Origin: an uncultured Methylophilaceae bacterium
GTDB taxonomy: Bacteria > Pseudomonadota > Gammaproteobacteria > Burkholderiales > Methylophilaceae
Direction of reading: 5' to 3'
DNA length: 46,105 bases
Assembly (NCBI GenBank): GCA_903953055.1
Contig: CAJBIA010000012.1
Coordinates: 1 to 46,105, forward strand
Part shown: one piece after another, positions 1 to 8,925 of the stretch
Layout: every line of letters starts with the position of its first letter
How positions within the stretch are numbered: the stretch's first letter is position 1
Program-made: the position numbers and the translations under genes
The notes under the pieces: generated by a model
What the model saw: only the letters and a program-made list of their open reading frames with translations
Told to the model about the DNA's origin: nothing
Database searches by the model: none

Positions 1-1
1 C

Positions 2-78
<77 letters not shown>

Positions 79-111
79 TCCGATTCGACATTGGTGCCGT
101 CGAGAGGTGAG

Positions 112-141
112 ACTATAGCAAGCTTTAAGCCTGCATGTCAA
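112..141 (-). promoter_or_regulatory. sigma-70 promoter of the initiator tRNA gene
   Basis: On the minus strand a perfect -35 TTGACA (136-141) is followed by an 18-nt spacer and a -10 TATAGT (112-117). The predicted start lies near 105, leaving a leader of about 27 nt before the mature tRNA 5' end at 78. This is the closest match to consensus that I saw in the window, as expected for a stable RNA gene. Confidence 0.85.
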
Positions 142-173
142 GGTGATATGGGGATTATTTAGTAGAACGACGG

Positions 174-935
174 CTAATCTTGGGCGGCAATAATCTGACG
201 AACAAGTGCCAAATCTTCAGCAGTATCAACGCCTGAAGCAGGCGCAACCTGGGTGATCGCTACGCTAATTTTATACCCGTGCCAGAGCGCCCTTAATTGT
301 TCTAAGGCTTCATACTGTTCAACCGCTGTCGGCGCTAACTTTGTGTAGGCATGGAGAAACTTTGCACGATAGGCATAAATGCCCACATGTCGATAGACTT
401 CCATATCCTTCGGCAAGGCCAATGATTGTGCAAAAGCATCCCGAGGGTACGGAATCGGCGCACGACTAAAATACATCGCATACCCTTCCTGATCGAGCAC
501 TACTTTCACCACATTGGGATTCAGCATGGTTTCTTTATCATGGATTGCGTGACATACCGTAGCAATCGCCGCTTGAGTATGCGTCGTTAAGTTTACCGCA
601 ACAGATTGAATCAGTGCCGGATCAATTAAAGGCTCATCCCCTTGTACATTTACTACCACAACCTCATCCTGCCAACCGAAATGCGCAGCCACTTCAGAAA
701 GTCTATCCGTGCCGGATGTATGATCCTCGCGGGTCATGAGCCCACTAATACCAAACGCTTGCACGGCATTGAGAATGTCCAGGTGATCTGTCGCAACAAT
801 CACCTCTTCTGCTCCGCTCGCCAACGCTCTTTCTGCAACGCGGACGACCATCGGCTTGCCACCAATGTCTAGTAAAGGCTTGGCTGGCAAACGGCTACTT
901 GCATGCCGAGCAGGAATAACGACTTTAAATTTCAT
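174..935 (-). CDS. kdsB: 3-deoxy-manno-octulosonate cytidylyltransferase (CMP-KDO synthetase)
   Basis: Cytosolic enzyme that activates KDO with CTP to CMP-KDO for the inner core of lipopolysaccharide. The 253-residue product has the usual family length. Near the N-terminus it shows the nucleotide-binding segment [16 protein letters not shown], then [10 protein letters not shown] and VATDH; around residue 95 is [11 protein letters not shown], and later [12 protein letters not shown] and HVGIYAYR, all typical of KdsB. It is the last gene of a minus-strand lipid A/KDO cluster, 12 nt after the small ycaR gene, so it is probably co-transcribed with lpxK and ycaR. No adk gene follows; the next feature is the tRNA. 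Confidence 0.96.
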   Translation of the reverse strand: MKFKVVIPARHASSRLPAKPLLDIGGKPMVVRVAERALASGAEEVIVATDHLDILNAVQAFGISGLMTREDHTSGTDRLSEVAAHFGWQDEVVVVNVQGDEPLIDPALIQSVAVNLTTHTQAAIATVCHAIHDKETMLNPNVVKVVLDQEGYAMYFSRAPIPYPRDAFAQSLALPKDMEVYRHVGIYAYRAKFLHAYTKLAPTAVEQYEALEQLRALWHGYKISVAITQVAPASGVDTAEDLALVRQIIAAQD

Positions 936-947
936 ATGCGTCTTAAC

Positions 948-1127
948 TCAAACCTCTTCAGTATCAGACAACTTCCTCGCCTCGTCTTCAAGCATTACAG
1001 GAATATCATCCTTAATCTGAAATGCCAAACGGCAAGGCTTACACACTAACTCTTGCTCAGCCTTACGGTAGTGCAGCCCACTCTTACAAACTGGACAGAC
1101 TAAAATATCGAGTAATTTGTGATCCAT
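948..1127 (-). CDS. ycaR: Trm112/YcaR family small protein (UPF0434)
   Basis: A 59-residue ORF in the gap between lpxK and kdsB. It begins [17 protein letters not shown] and continues with [18 protein letters not shown] and PVMLEDEAR, which is the YcaR/UPF0434 pattern. Two CxxC pairs (CPVC and CKPC) would bind one zinc. In many proteobacteria this gene lies between lpxK and kdsB, exactly as here. The family resembles Trm112, the eukaryotic methyltransferase-activating subunit, but the role of the bacterial member is not firmly established. Start ATG at 1127 is 12 nt from the end of lpxK. Confidence 0.93.
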   Translation of the reverse strand: MDHKLLDILVCPVCKSGLHYRKAEQELVCKPCRLAFQIKDDIPVMLEDEARKLSDTEEV

Positions 1128-1139
1128 AAATTTCCTTTT

Positions 1140-2174
1140 CTACTTTCGAACCGAGCACTGGGCTAATTTTTGCAATATTAATCCAGTCAAATCAGCTTCT
1201 ATCATAGCACTGACCGGCAATACCCAAATATCAAACTGCGGAATATCCTTAGCAAATCCCACACATTTCACAGCATCTTTTTCTGTCATTAAAATCGTCT
1301 TGCCCGAAAAGGAATTCAAATCTTGAGTCGTAAACATGTGGTGATCAGGAAAACTTTGACTTTCAAAAACCAAACCCAAATGCGCTAGCGTTTCAAAAAA
1401 ACGGCTTGGATTGCCAATCCCTGCCAGCGCTACCAGAGCCTTACCCTTAAAAAACTCTGCTGACTGGACAACTTCAGCGTCATTTAAAGAAACAAAACGA
1501 TCGCCCAATAACTGCATAGAAAAAATAGGCGGCAAAATCTTTTGATGTAATGAAGCTACATGTTCAGCGCCAGTGACCACCACAGCGTCAACTGAATTGA
1601 GTCGATTAACGCCCTCTCTTAATGGGCCTGCTGGCAATAACAAAGCATTACCAAAACCGCGCTGACCATCTACCACCACAATTTCAATGTCGCGACCTAA
1701 CCGATGATGTTGCAAACCATCGTCACTAATCAGGACATCGACTTCAGGATGGGCTTTTAATAAAGCCATGGCTGCGCCCACACGATCAACGCCAACAAAA
1801 ATGGGACATGCTGTTCGCGAAGCAATCAATATCGGCTCATCACCAACTTCTTGTGGCAAGCTATCCTGAAGCACTGCTATCGGGCCTTGATGGTCCCCGC
1901 CGTAACCGCGACTGACAATTCCTGGCTTAAAACCAGATTGACTTAGAGCCTTTGATAGCCATACAACCAACGGCGTTTTACCAGTGCCGCCAACCGTAAT
2001 ATTACCAATCACAATCACCGGGATAGGCAATTGATAACGCCTGAGAAGACCCACTTTAAAAAGAAATTTTCTTAAGATAACCAATAAAAAGAAAATCAAA
2101 GATAACGGCAAAAGAACCACATGCCAAACCGAATAGCCTGTCCATTTTTTTTGTAGCCAATCAGCCATTGACAT
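1140..2174 (-). CDS. lpxK: tetraacyldisaccharide 4'-kinase
   Basis: Inner-membrane kinase that phosphorylates the 4' position of the lipid A disaccharide in the Raetz pathway. The 344-residue product has an N-terminal membrane anchor (about residues 17-37) and then the P-loop NITVGGTGKTPLVVWL (about 58-73). Further family blocks are VSRGYGG, the ISDDGLQHHRLGRDIEIVVVD region and PAGPLREG, with GIGNPSRFF and LMTEKDAVKC near the C-terminus. It follows msbA by 12 nt, the common msbA-lpxK arrangement. A second in-frame ATG two codons downstream is an equally possible start. Confidence 0.96.
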   Translation of the reverse strand: MSMADWLQKKWTGYSVWHVVLLPLSLIFFLLVILRKFLFKVGLLRRYQLPIPVIVIGNITVGGTGKTPLVVWLSKALSQSGFKPGIVSRGYGGDHQGPIAVLQDSLPQEVGDEPILIASRTACPIFVGVDRVGAAMALLKAHPEVDVLISDDGLQHHRLGRDIEIVVVDGQRGFGNALLLPAGPLREGVNRLNSVDAVVVTGAEHVASLHQKILPPIFSMQLLGDRFVSLNDAEVVQSAEFFKGKALVALAGIGNPSRFFETLAHLGLVFESQSFPDHHMFTTQDLNSFSGKTILMTEKDAVKCVGFAKDIPQFDIWVLPVSAMIEADLTGLILQKLAQCSVRK

Positions 2175-2186
2175 ACCTTGAGTTAT

Positions 2187-3938
2187 TTAATGGAACTGCT
2201 TCTGATAGAGCTTGGCATAATGACCGCCGAGTTGAATTAATTCTTGATGGGTTCCACTTTCAACAATTTCGCCATGCTCCATCACAAAAATACGATCTGC
2301 ATTTTCTATGGTAGATAAACGATGTGCAATCACTATACTGGTTCGATTCTTCATTAAACTATCCAAAGCTGCTTGAACATGCTGCTCAGACTCTGTATCC
2401 AAAGCAGACGTCGCCTCATCTAACAACAAAATAGGCGCATCCTTCAAGATAGCTCGCGCAATCGCCAAACGCTGACGTTGCCCGCCAGAAAGCCTGACTC
2501 CCCTGTCACCAATCTCACTTTGGAGACCCAGAGGCAGGTCCTGAATAAATTCCCAAGCATGTGCAGCCTTCGCTGCAGCGATTACTTTTTCTTCACTCGT
2601 ATTTCGAAGCGCGCCATAAGCAATATTATTAAAAACGGTGTCATTGAACAGCACGACATCCTGACTCACCAAAGCAAATTGATCGCGCAAATTAGCAAGC
2701 TTCATGGCGCGAATATCAATTCCATCCAATAATACGAGACCTTCCTGATTCTCATAAAAGCGTGGGAATAGATTGATCATCGTACTCTTGCCACCTCCTG
2801 AGCGGCCAACCAAGGCTAATTTTTCACCCGGCCTGATAGTAAAACTGAGTTGGTTAAGTGCATTACTTTTAGCGTTCTCATAGCGCAAGCCAACCCCTTT
2901 AAATTCAATCTCCCCTCTTGCGCGTGATATTTGATGTTTGCCGTCATCCCTTTCTGACTCAATATCAATTAAACCAAATACACTTTGCGCTGCTGCTAAG
3001 CCAACTTGAACAGTCTCATTCATTTTAGTTAGGCTCTTAATGGGTGGAATCAACATCAATAGGGCACCAATAAATGCTGCAAATTCACCAGCGGTAAATT
3101 TACCTACCGAATAGTAGACGACAGCGCCTAAAGAAAAGGCGGCTAATATCTCCACAACCATACTATTAAAGCCAGAGATGCGGGACAAGCGAATTTGCAT
3201 ATGTCGATTCTTGGCTACCGCTGCTGAAAATCTTTTTTGCTCATACCCCGCCCCTGCAAAAATCTTGACCATCCGCTGCCCTGCAGCAGCTTCTTCAGCA
3301 ACTTGTGTCATATCCCCCATTGACCCCTGAACAGTCTTACCTGCCTCTCTAAGCTTAGGGGTCATTTTTTGCAAATAGAGCACCATCAGCGGAGCGGTTA
3401 ACACAAAAATTAACGTTAAACGCCAGTCCAAATAAATCATATAAGCAACCATGCCTAAAATGGTCAAGCTATCACGGACAGAACTCACAGCTGCTGTTGT
3501 CGCGGCACTCGACATTTGCTCGGTGTCATAAGTGAGTTTAGAAGTAATTGCTCCAGAAGTGCTTGCGTCGAAAAAGCTGACCGGCAATGTCATGAGTTTT
3601 GCAAAGGCCTCAACGCGCAAGTCTTCTACCACGCGCCTTGCGACCCAACGCATCGCAAAAGTAGATGCAAAACCAGCAAAGGCGCGCAACACTAACAAAC
3701 CAAATAACATAAATGGAAGTAAATGTAGCATTCTCGAGTCGTGTTTAACGAAACCGGCGTCAGTAACTAACTTGATGGTGGCGAGAAAGCCAGTATTAGT
3801 GGCCGAAAAGGAAACGAGCGCAATGATGCTAAATGCAAAAACTTTCCAATAGCGAAGCGCATACTTCAACATCCGCAAGTAAAGGGTCTTTGCGGTGTAA
3901 TGATGAGGGTGCATTTGGGAGCGACTAGATTTGGCCAT
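2187..3938 (-). CDS. msbA: lipid A export ABC transporter, ATP-binding/permease
   Basis: A 583-residue half-transporter that flips lipid A-core from the inner to the outer leaflet of the inner membrane as a homodimer. The N-terminal half is a six-helix ABC exporter domain. The C-terminal ATPase has Walker A GRSGGGKST, the signature LSGGQRQRLAIARAIL, Walker B ILLLDEATSALD and the switch histidine in IVIAHRLSTI. The position directly upstream of lpxK supports MsbA rather than a drug exporter. A hairpin with a T-tract lies between it and exbD, so it may have its own promoter. Confidence 0.95.
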   Translation of the reverse strand: MAKSSRSQMHPHHYTAKTLYLRMLKYALRYWKVFAFSIIALVSFSATNTGFLATIKLVTDAGFVKHDSRMLHLLPFMLFGLLVLRAFAGFASTFAMRWVARRVVEDLRVEAFAKLMTLPVSFFDASTSGAITSKLTYDTEQMSSAATTAAVSSVRDSLTILGMVAYMIYLDWRLTLIFVLTAPLMVLYLQKMTPKLREAGKTVQGSMGDMTQVAEEAAAGQRMVKIFAGAGYEQKRFSAAVAKNRHMQIRLSRISGFNSMVVEILAAFSLGAVVYYSVGKFTAGEFAAFIGALLMLIPPIKSLTKMNETVQVGLAAAQSVFGLIDIESERDDGKHQISRARGEIEFKGVGLRYENAKSNALNQLSFTIRPGEKLALVGRSGGGKSTMINLFPRFYENQEGLVLLDGIDIRAMKLANLRDQFALVSQDVVLFNDTVFNNIAYGALRNTSEEKVIAAAKAAHAWEFIQDLPLGLQSEIGDRGVRLSGGQRQRLAIARAILKDAPILLLDEATSALDTESEQHVQAALDSLMKNRTSIVIAHRLSTIENADRIFVMEHGEIVESGTHQELIQLGGHYAKLYQKQFH

Positions 3939-3952
3939 GAGAGTTAATGCTT

Positions 3953-3994
3953 AAAAAAACATCCCCAAGCTTATTTTGACAAATAATATTGGGG
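3953..3994 (-). terminator. probable rho-independent terminator after exbD
   Basis: Read on the minus strand, CCCCAA pairs with TTGGGG; inside it, after a 2x2 mismatch, TTATTT pairs with AAATAA around a GTCA loop. The stem is followed by ATG and then seven Ts (complement of the A run at 3953-3959). It would end the exbB-exbD transcript just before msbA. Confidence 0.6.
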
Positions 3995-4043
3995 CGTTTG
4001 TGGATTTCAATCGGCCTAATTGGACCATGAATATAATTTATAT

Positions 4044-4466
4044 TTAGTGATTGCCTGCAGTTTGGGTGGCAAAAGTAATATGGGTATAACCCACTTGCCG
4101 AGCAGCTTCCATCACATTAATCACAGACTGATGCGTAGTATTTGCATCCGCGTTGATGATGATCGTTGGCTCCTTGCCATCCCCTGCCGCCCTTCGCAAG
4201 GCAGCCCCAAGCGCGCTCACCGTTCCTTCGGAAACGGCTGATTTAGCAACGACATAATGCCCTTTAGCATCAATGCCAACATCGACAATCAAAGGTTTTT
4301 GTTCTGGAGTATTCGCTTGCGCTGTCGGTAAGTTAATTTGCAACTCGCTCATACGAGCAAAAGTCGAACTGACCACCAGAAAAATAATGATCACTAACAA
4401 TACGTCAATCAATGGCACAAGATTCATTTCTAAATCTTCATGCTTTTTTCCACGTTGAAAATTCAT
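4044..4466 (-). CDS. exbD: ExbD/TolR-family biopolymer transport protein
   Basis: A 140-residue protein with a short cytoplasmic N-terminus, one membrane helix (about residues 15-38, NLVPLIDVLLVIIIFLVVSS) and a periplasmic domain. The aspartate in the helix (LIDVLL) is the conserved proton-path residue of ExbD/TolR. With ExbB it forms a proton-driven motor that normally energises TonB. The stop of exbB is 1 nt upstream, so the two are translationally linked. No tonB is in view, and TolR cannot be excluded, but the location beside lipid A genes is that of the unlinked exbBD pair of betaproteobacteria. Confidence 0.92.
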   Translation of the reverse strand: MNFQRGKKHEDLEMNLVPLIDVLLVIIIFLVVSSTFARMSELQINLPTAQANTPEQKPLIVDVGIDAKGHYVVAKSAVSEGTVSALGAALRRAAGDGKEPTIIINADANTTHQSVINVMEAARQVGYTHITFATQTAGNH

Positions 4467-4467
4467 G

Positions 4468-5079
4468 TTACTTGCGCTCGCCGTGAATCATCTCAACCAA
4501 CTTAATGGCTTGTTGCTCCATTTCAACGATCAAGCCATCGACCTTAGCCCGGAAGTAGCGGTATGAAATCATTGCTGGAACCGCAACCACAATACCACCC
4601 GCAGTGTTATATAAAGCCACCGAGATCCCTTTCGCAAATTGCGCCACATCATGACCAGACCCGGCAGCATTAAATGCGCCAAACAATTCAACCATCCCAA
4701 TCACTGTTCCCAACAAACCAAGCAACGGACTCACAGTCGCAATGGTTCCTAAAGTGGACAAATGCTTTTCTAGTTTATGCGCTACTGCACGACCAGACTC
4801 TTCAATTGACTCTTTGATGATTTCCCTAGAGGAAGACGCGTTACTTAATGCGCTTGCAAAAATCTCACCCAACAAAGAATGGGCTTGTAACTTCTCACAA
4901 GTCTCTTTGGTCACCCCTCCCTGCGCAAGCCATTTTTTCACTTCTGGCAACAAATTAGAAGGCGCGATCACTTCATTTCGTAAAGTCCAAAAACGTTCAA
5001 CAATGATAGCAATTGCGACAATAGAAGCTAGAATAAGTGGATAAATTGGCCATCCGGCAGCTTTAATGATTTCTAACAC
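4468..5079 (-). CDS. exbB: ExbB/MotA/TolQ-family proton channel protein
   Basis: A 203-residue inner-membrane protein of the MotA/TolQ/ExbB family. It has an N-terminal helix (about residues 10-30), a cytoplasmic segment, and two later helices including TVSPLLGLLGTVIGMVELF (about 115-135) and the KGISVALYNTAGGIVVAVPA block, both diagnostic. It forms the stator of the ExbBD motor. A Shine-Dalgarno AGGAG lies about 7 nt before the ATG. The 141-nt gap to lolD probably holds its promoter, but I could not pick one with confidence. Confidence 0.93.
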   Translation of the reverse strand: MLEIIKAAGWPIYPLILASIVAIAIIVERFWTLRNEVIAPSNLLPEVKKWLAQGGVTKETCEKLQAHSLLGEIFASALSNASSSREIIKESIEESGRAVAHKLEKHLSTLGTIATVSPLLGLLGTVIGMVELFGAFNAAGSGHDVAQFAKGISVALYNTAGGIVVAVPAMISYRYFRAKVDGLIVEMEQQAIKLVEMIHGERK

Positions 5080-5220
5080 ACGACACTCCTAAAATGTTCT
5101 TGAATATTTTGCACTTAGATAACGGATGTCAGCCAAGTATTATTTAAAGTCATGCTACTTTAGCTTGTCACTGGTTTTTCAGCAAGTAGACTTAAGCCCA
5201 GCAGCCCTTCACTTTGATAA

Positions 5221-5895
5221 CTAGATTGCCATCAATTTGCCATCTACTAACTTATATTGACGCGTAAGCTTAGTAGACAACTCCAAATCATGCGTCACCA
5301 CCACCAACGCTACCCGCTGTGTTTTATTAATTTCCAATAACAAGTCAAAAACTGCATGCGCAGTATGTCGATCTAAATTACCTGTCGGTTCATCAGCCAA
5401 AATGCATTTGGGGTTTGTTACCAAAGCCCTGGCGACTGCAGCGCGTTGACGCTCCCCGCCAGAAAGCTCTCCCGGCATATGCAACATACGATGCGACAAC
5501 CCTACTTTTTGTAGTATTTCAGAGGCATTCTCCAAAGCCTCTTCACGTGGCATTCTGCGAATCAATAAAGGCATCGCTACATTTTCAAGGGCCGTGAACT
5601 CAGGCAACAAGTGATGAAACTGATACACGAATCCCAATGCATGGTTACGCAGTTCCCCGCGCATAGTTTCATTCATTAAAGCAAGTGACTGACCTAAAAC
5701 ACTCACTTCGCCAGCGGAAGGCGCGTCTAATCCGCCAAGCAAATGGAGGAGTGTACTTTTACCCGATCCAGAAGTCCCAACAATAGCAATTTGTTCCCCC
5801 TCATTCACTTCCAAATCGATACCGTTCAACACGGCTACGTCTAATCCAGCGTATATCTTCTGAAGACCTTTTGATTGAATAATGGAATTAGTCAT
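5221..5895 (-). CDS. lolD: lipoprotein-releasing system ATP-binding protein LolD
   Basis: A 224-residue ABC ATPase that powers extraction of outer-membrane-bound lipoproteins from the inner membrane. Visible motifs are Walker [10 protein letters not shown] (about residues 40-48), [21 protein letters not shown] (the Q-loop region typical of LolD/MacB ATPases), the signature [15 protein letters not shown] and Walker [13 protein letters not shown], followed by VVVTHD. Its ATG overlaps the restored stop of the lolC/E-type permease gene by 8 nt, so the two are normally translated together. Confidence 0.96.
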   Translation of the reverse strand: MTNSIIQSKGLQKIYAGLDVAVLNGIDLEVNEGEQIAIVGTSGSGKSTLLHLLGGLDAPSAGEVSVLGQSLALMNETMRGELRNHALGFVYQFHHLLPEFTALENVAMPLLIRRMPREEALENASEILQKVGLSHRMLHMPGELSGGERQRAAVARALVTNPKCILADEPTGNLDRHTAHAVFDLLLEINKTQRVALVVVTHDLELSTKLTRQYKLVDGKLMAI

Positions 5896-7209
5896 AGCGT
5901 AAGGCCTCAGCTGGGTTCATTTTGGACGCTTTCCAGCTTGGATAAAGCGTTGCAATTAAACTTAAGAAAAATGACAACACAACAATGGTCAATACATCAC
6001 TCCACAATAAGTGTGAGGGTAGTTCACTAATGTAATAACATCTTTCGCCAAGAACTGGACATGGAAAATATGCTCAATAAATGGCACGATCACCCCAATA
6101 TTAAGCGCAATTAGCACCCCAAAAAACGCACCTGCTACAGTACCAACAATGCCGATTAAAGCCCCTTGCACAATGAATATTCCCATAATGCTAAGTGGAC
6201 TTGCCCCAAAAGTACGCATGATCGCAATGTCTGCACGCTTGTCTGTGACCGCCATTACCAGGGTAGAAACAATATTAAATGCTGCCACCGCCACAATCAG
6301 CGCCAATATAATAAACATCACCCGCTTTTCCATTTGAATTGCACGAAAGAAATTCGCATGCTCTTGCGTCCAGTCGGTTAAAAATAATGATTGCGTTTCG
6401 CCACTTAATGAAACAGCCAAATCACGAGAGATTTGTGGCGCCAAAAACAAATCATCTAACTTCAAACGGACCCCTGACACATTGTCGCCCATGCGGTAAA
6501 GCTTAGCAGCATCATCAATATTAATAAGCGCTAAGCCAGCATCATATTCATACATCCCAATTTGAAATAAACCTACCACGGTAAACTGTTTGATGCGGGG
6601 AACAACCCCTGTTGGCGTAAATTGGCCTTGCGGGGCCATCAGCACAATTTTATCCCCTAAAATGACGCCTAATGATTGCGCCAACTCAGCCCCTAAGACA
6701 ATGCCAAATTCACCGGCTTTCAGATCAGTTAACTGTCCAGCTCTCATGTGTTGAGACAAGTCAGAAACTTTACCTTCATCGCTTGGCAGGACACCACGCA
6801 CGATCGCCCCTTGAACTGCCTGGCCATTTGAAAGCATTCCCTGCGCCATGATATAAGGTGCCGTTCCACTCACATGCTTAGTGGTTTGTACCTTGGATGA
6901 AATTTTTGACCAATCAGACAAAAGGTTATTAGCACCTGTAATTTGCAAGTGCGAGGCAACTCCCAAAATACGGGACCGCAGCTCTTCTTGAAACCCATTC
7001 ATTACTGAAAGCACCACGATCAAAGCAGCAACTCCAAGTCCTATCCCAACCATGCTAGTAAACGAAATGAAGGAGATAAAATGATTGCGCCTTTTAGCCC
7101 GGGTATATCGCATCCCAACAAACAGTTCAAAAGGCAAAGATTGCTTCATTAATTTAAAACGATTAAACACAGACATTTTTGTCTTTCTTGGGGCTTCATT
7201 CATTAGCAT
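5888..7209 (-). pseudogene. lolC: LolC/LolE-type lipoprotein-releasing permease, frameshifted near the C-terminus
   Basis: Inner-membrane permease partner of LolD. The first ~391 residues match the family: ELFVGMRYTRAKRRNHFIS, a first helix, a large periplasmic domain, and helices from about 300. After AKDV (6037-6042) the frame as given runs on for 15 unrelated residues to a stop at 5989. One extra T in the coding strand (GTTAT to GTTTAT, near 6037-6038) restores YYISELPSHLLWSDVL, the last helix and the family ending NPAEALRYD, with a stop at 5888-5890 inside the start of lolD. The restored protein has 440 residues. Codon 21 (MKQSLPFELF) is the more usual start, but earlier ATGs overlap the upstream stop and suggest coupling. 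Only one LolC/E-like gene is present, as in LolDF-type systems. Confidence 0.9.
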
Positions 7210-8848
7210 CTACTTCAAGTGACAATGGGATATGTGGCTGTTTAGCCCATGCATGCCATTGTGACTCGGTCAAAACACCAGCCACTAAAGCACGATAAGG
7301 CTGTTGATAGTCTGGCACAACACTCCCCAATGGACGAGTTTTATCAAAATACATCAAGACACGCCCTTCAGGGTTCTGGACAAACCAAGCATCTATTTGC
7401 CCCTCATTCACTTCTTCGGGTGACTTCAACAGTCTGCCAACAAAATTAAATTGGCCGTGATATTTACCAACATTGGCTAAAGGAATATTTTGGTCTTGCA
7501 GGCCTTTCAAATAGTGACTGATATTACGCATGTCATAGGCTGCGCCAGCAGACCGAATGACCCCCAAATACAAAATACAAATGGCCAACAAACCTAGCAA
7601 AGAGACTCGCTGCACATACTGGGTTTTATCTGAGCCTATCCCGAGCATCAAAAATACACTACCAATAATCAAGGTCGCGCCAGGCCAAACTGGAATATTT
7701 GCAAGCCATGACGCTAAATAATGATGTTGATTATAGCTAGGCAATCCTAATAAAAGGGCCCCGATACCAACACCAATCAACGCTGGCAAAGCTTTTTCAA
7801 TCCAACTAACAGAAGTCAACGCATCCCAACCTCGCGCGGTAAGTAAAGCAAACGCTGGAATGATCGGGAGCAAATAATGAGGTTGTTTGCCGCTAATAAA
7901 ACTAAACGCAACCAAGACTGGAAAAAACCATGCCAAACAAAAGCGCACACCAAGTTCGTTAATCGCATTTGTTAATTTAGCAAACGCACGCCATACAGGG
8001 AAAGCAAATAGCCAGGGGAATAGCATCATAGGCAACATCGGCAAATACCAATAAATCGGACGGCGATGCGCAAAGGACTTCACCATACGATCTGCGGTTT
8101 GCCCCCAAAATATTTCATGCTGGTATTTGGGCCCACCATAAATGCCCGCAGGAATTGCCCAAGCCAACAAAATTAAAGCCCCGACAATGACCGCCAACAA
8201 AAGACTCAAATACCAACGACGTAGATGCTGCCGTCCATTTCCGCTAGGCATCCACCATGGCGCTAATAGCGCTAAAGGTAAAATCTGTAAAAGTATCGTC
8301 GGGCCTTTTGCTAATAGGCCGCCAGCTATGGCCAGGGCCACATAAGTCCAACCCTTTACAATTCGCCCTTCCCATGCAATTAAAAGTCCTAAAGCGCCCC
8401 ACACGGTAAAGAAAGCAACGACCATATCGAACATCGTGGCGGTCGTAAACACTGCCCACATACCACTGCTTAGCAAAATCAAAGAAGCTACATAGCCAAT
8501 TTGTGGACGCTCTGGCCATAAACGTGAAGCAATATTTTGCGTCATTAGCACAGCAGCTAACGCAAAAATAGAAGGAAATAAGCGTGGCCACCAGTCATTC
8601 ACCCCAAATATCGCCCAGCCCAAATTCATTAACCAGAAAAGCAGTGGCGGTTTATGACTGTAGGTTTCACCATTCAAAAACGGTACTAAAAAGTTATGAT
8701 TGAGGTACATATTCCAGGCAACAGTCACATAGCGCGTTTCATCAATCGGCAAAAAAGATCGACTGAATAAGGAAACAGATATCAATATCAGCCACATAAG
8801 GCCTATATGAACTTGAATTCGCTGATGGTTATTATGCGTATAACTCAT
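7196..8848 (-). CDS. ArnT/PMT-like membrane glycosyltransferase
   Basis: A 550-residue polytopic protein of the GT-C superfamily (ArnT/dolichyl-phosphate-mannose mannosyltransferase type). The first periplasmic loop carries LPIDETRYVTVAWNMY, with the acidic DE pair expected for catalysis, and then YSHKPPLLFWLMNL. About eleven further hydrophobic segments follow, then a soluble C-terminal tail. Such enzymes use polyprenyl-phosphate sugars; in ArnT the product is aminoarabinose-modified lipid A. The acceptor and sugar here are unknown. The stop codon overlaps the first start codons of the lolC/E gene, so it heads the same operon. Confidence 0.85.
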   Translation of the reverse strand: MSYTHNNHQRIQVHIGLMWLILISVSLFSRSFLPIDETRYVTVAWNMYLNHNFLVPFLNGETYSHKPPLLFWLMNLGWAIFGVNDWWPRLFPSIFALAAVLMTQNIASRLWPERPQIGYVASLILLSSGMWAVFTTATMFDMVVAFFTVWGALGLLIAWEGRIVKGWTYVALAIAGGLLAKGPTILLQILPLALLAPWWMPSGNGRQHLRRWYLSLLLAVIVGALILLAWAIPAGIYGGPKYQHEIFWGQTADRMVKSFAHRRPIYWYLPMLPMMLFPWLFAFPVWRAFAKLTNAINELGVRFCLAWFFPVLVAFSFISGKQPHYLLPIIPAFALLTARGWDALTSVSWIEKALPALIGVGIGALLLGLPSYNQHHYLASWLANIPVWPGATLIIGSVFLMLGIGSDKTQYVQRVSLLGLLAICILYLGVIRSAGAAYDMRNISHYLKGLQDQNIPLANVGKYHGQFNFVGRLLKSPEEVNEGQIDAWFVQNPEGRVLMYFDKTRPLGSVVPDYQQPYRALVAGVLTESQWHAWAKQPHIPLSLEVDANE

Positions 8849-8913
8849 GAAAAATAGGCTTAAAACAATAGTTTGAATATGAGAATTTTAGCAGGGTTAA
8901 GCGATCATTCTGT

Positions 8914-8919
8914 TAAAAT
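8914..8919 (+). promoter_or_regulatory. -10 element abutting the ribC start
   Basis: TAAAAT lies only 6 nt before the ATG at 8926, so a transcript started 6-7 nt downstream would begin at the start codon. There is no Shine-Dalgarno in between. I found no convincing -35 at the right distance, so this is tentative. Confidence 0.4.
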
Positions 8920-8925
8920 TGCGGA

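Noticed and set aside
8849-8925. FMN riboswitch ahead of ribC
   Set aside because: The 77-nt gap is shorter than the RFN element and has none of its conserved stem sequences.
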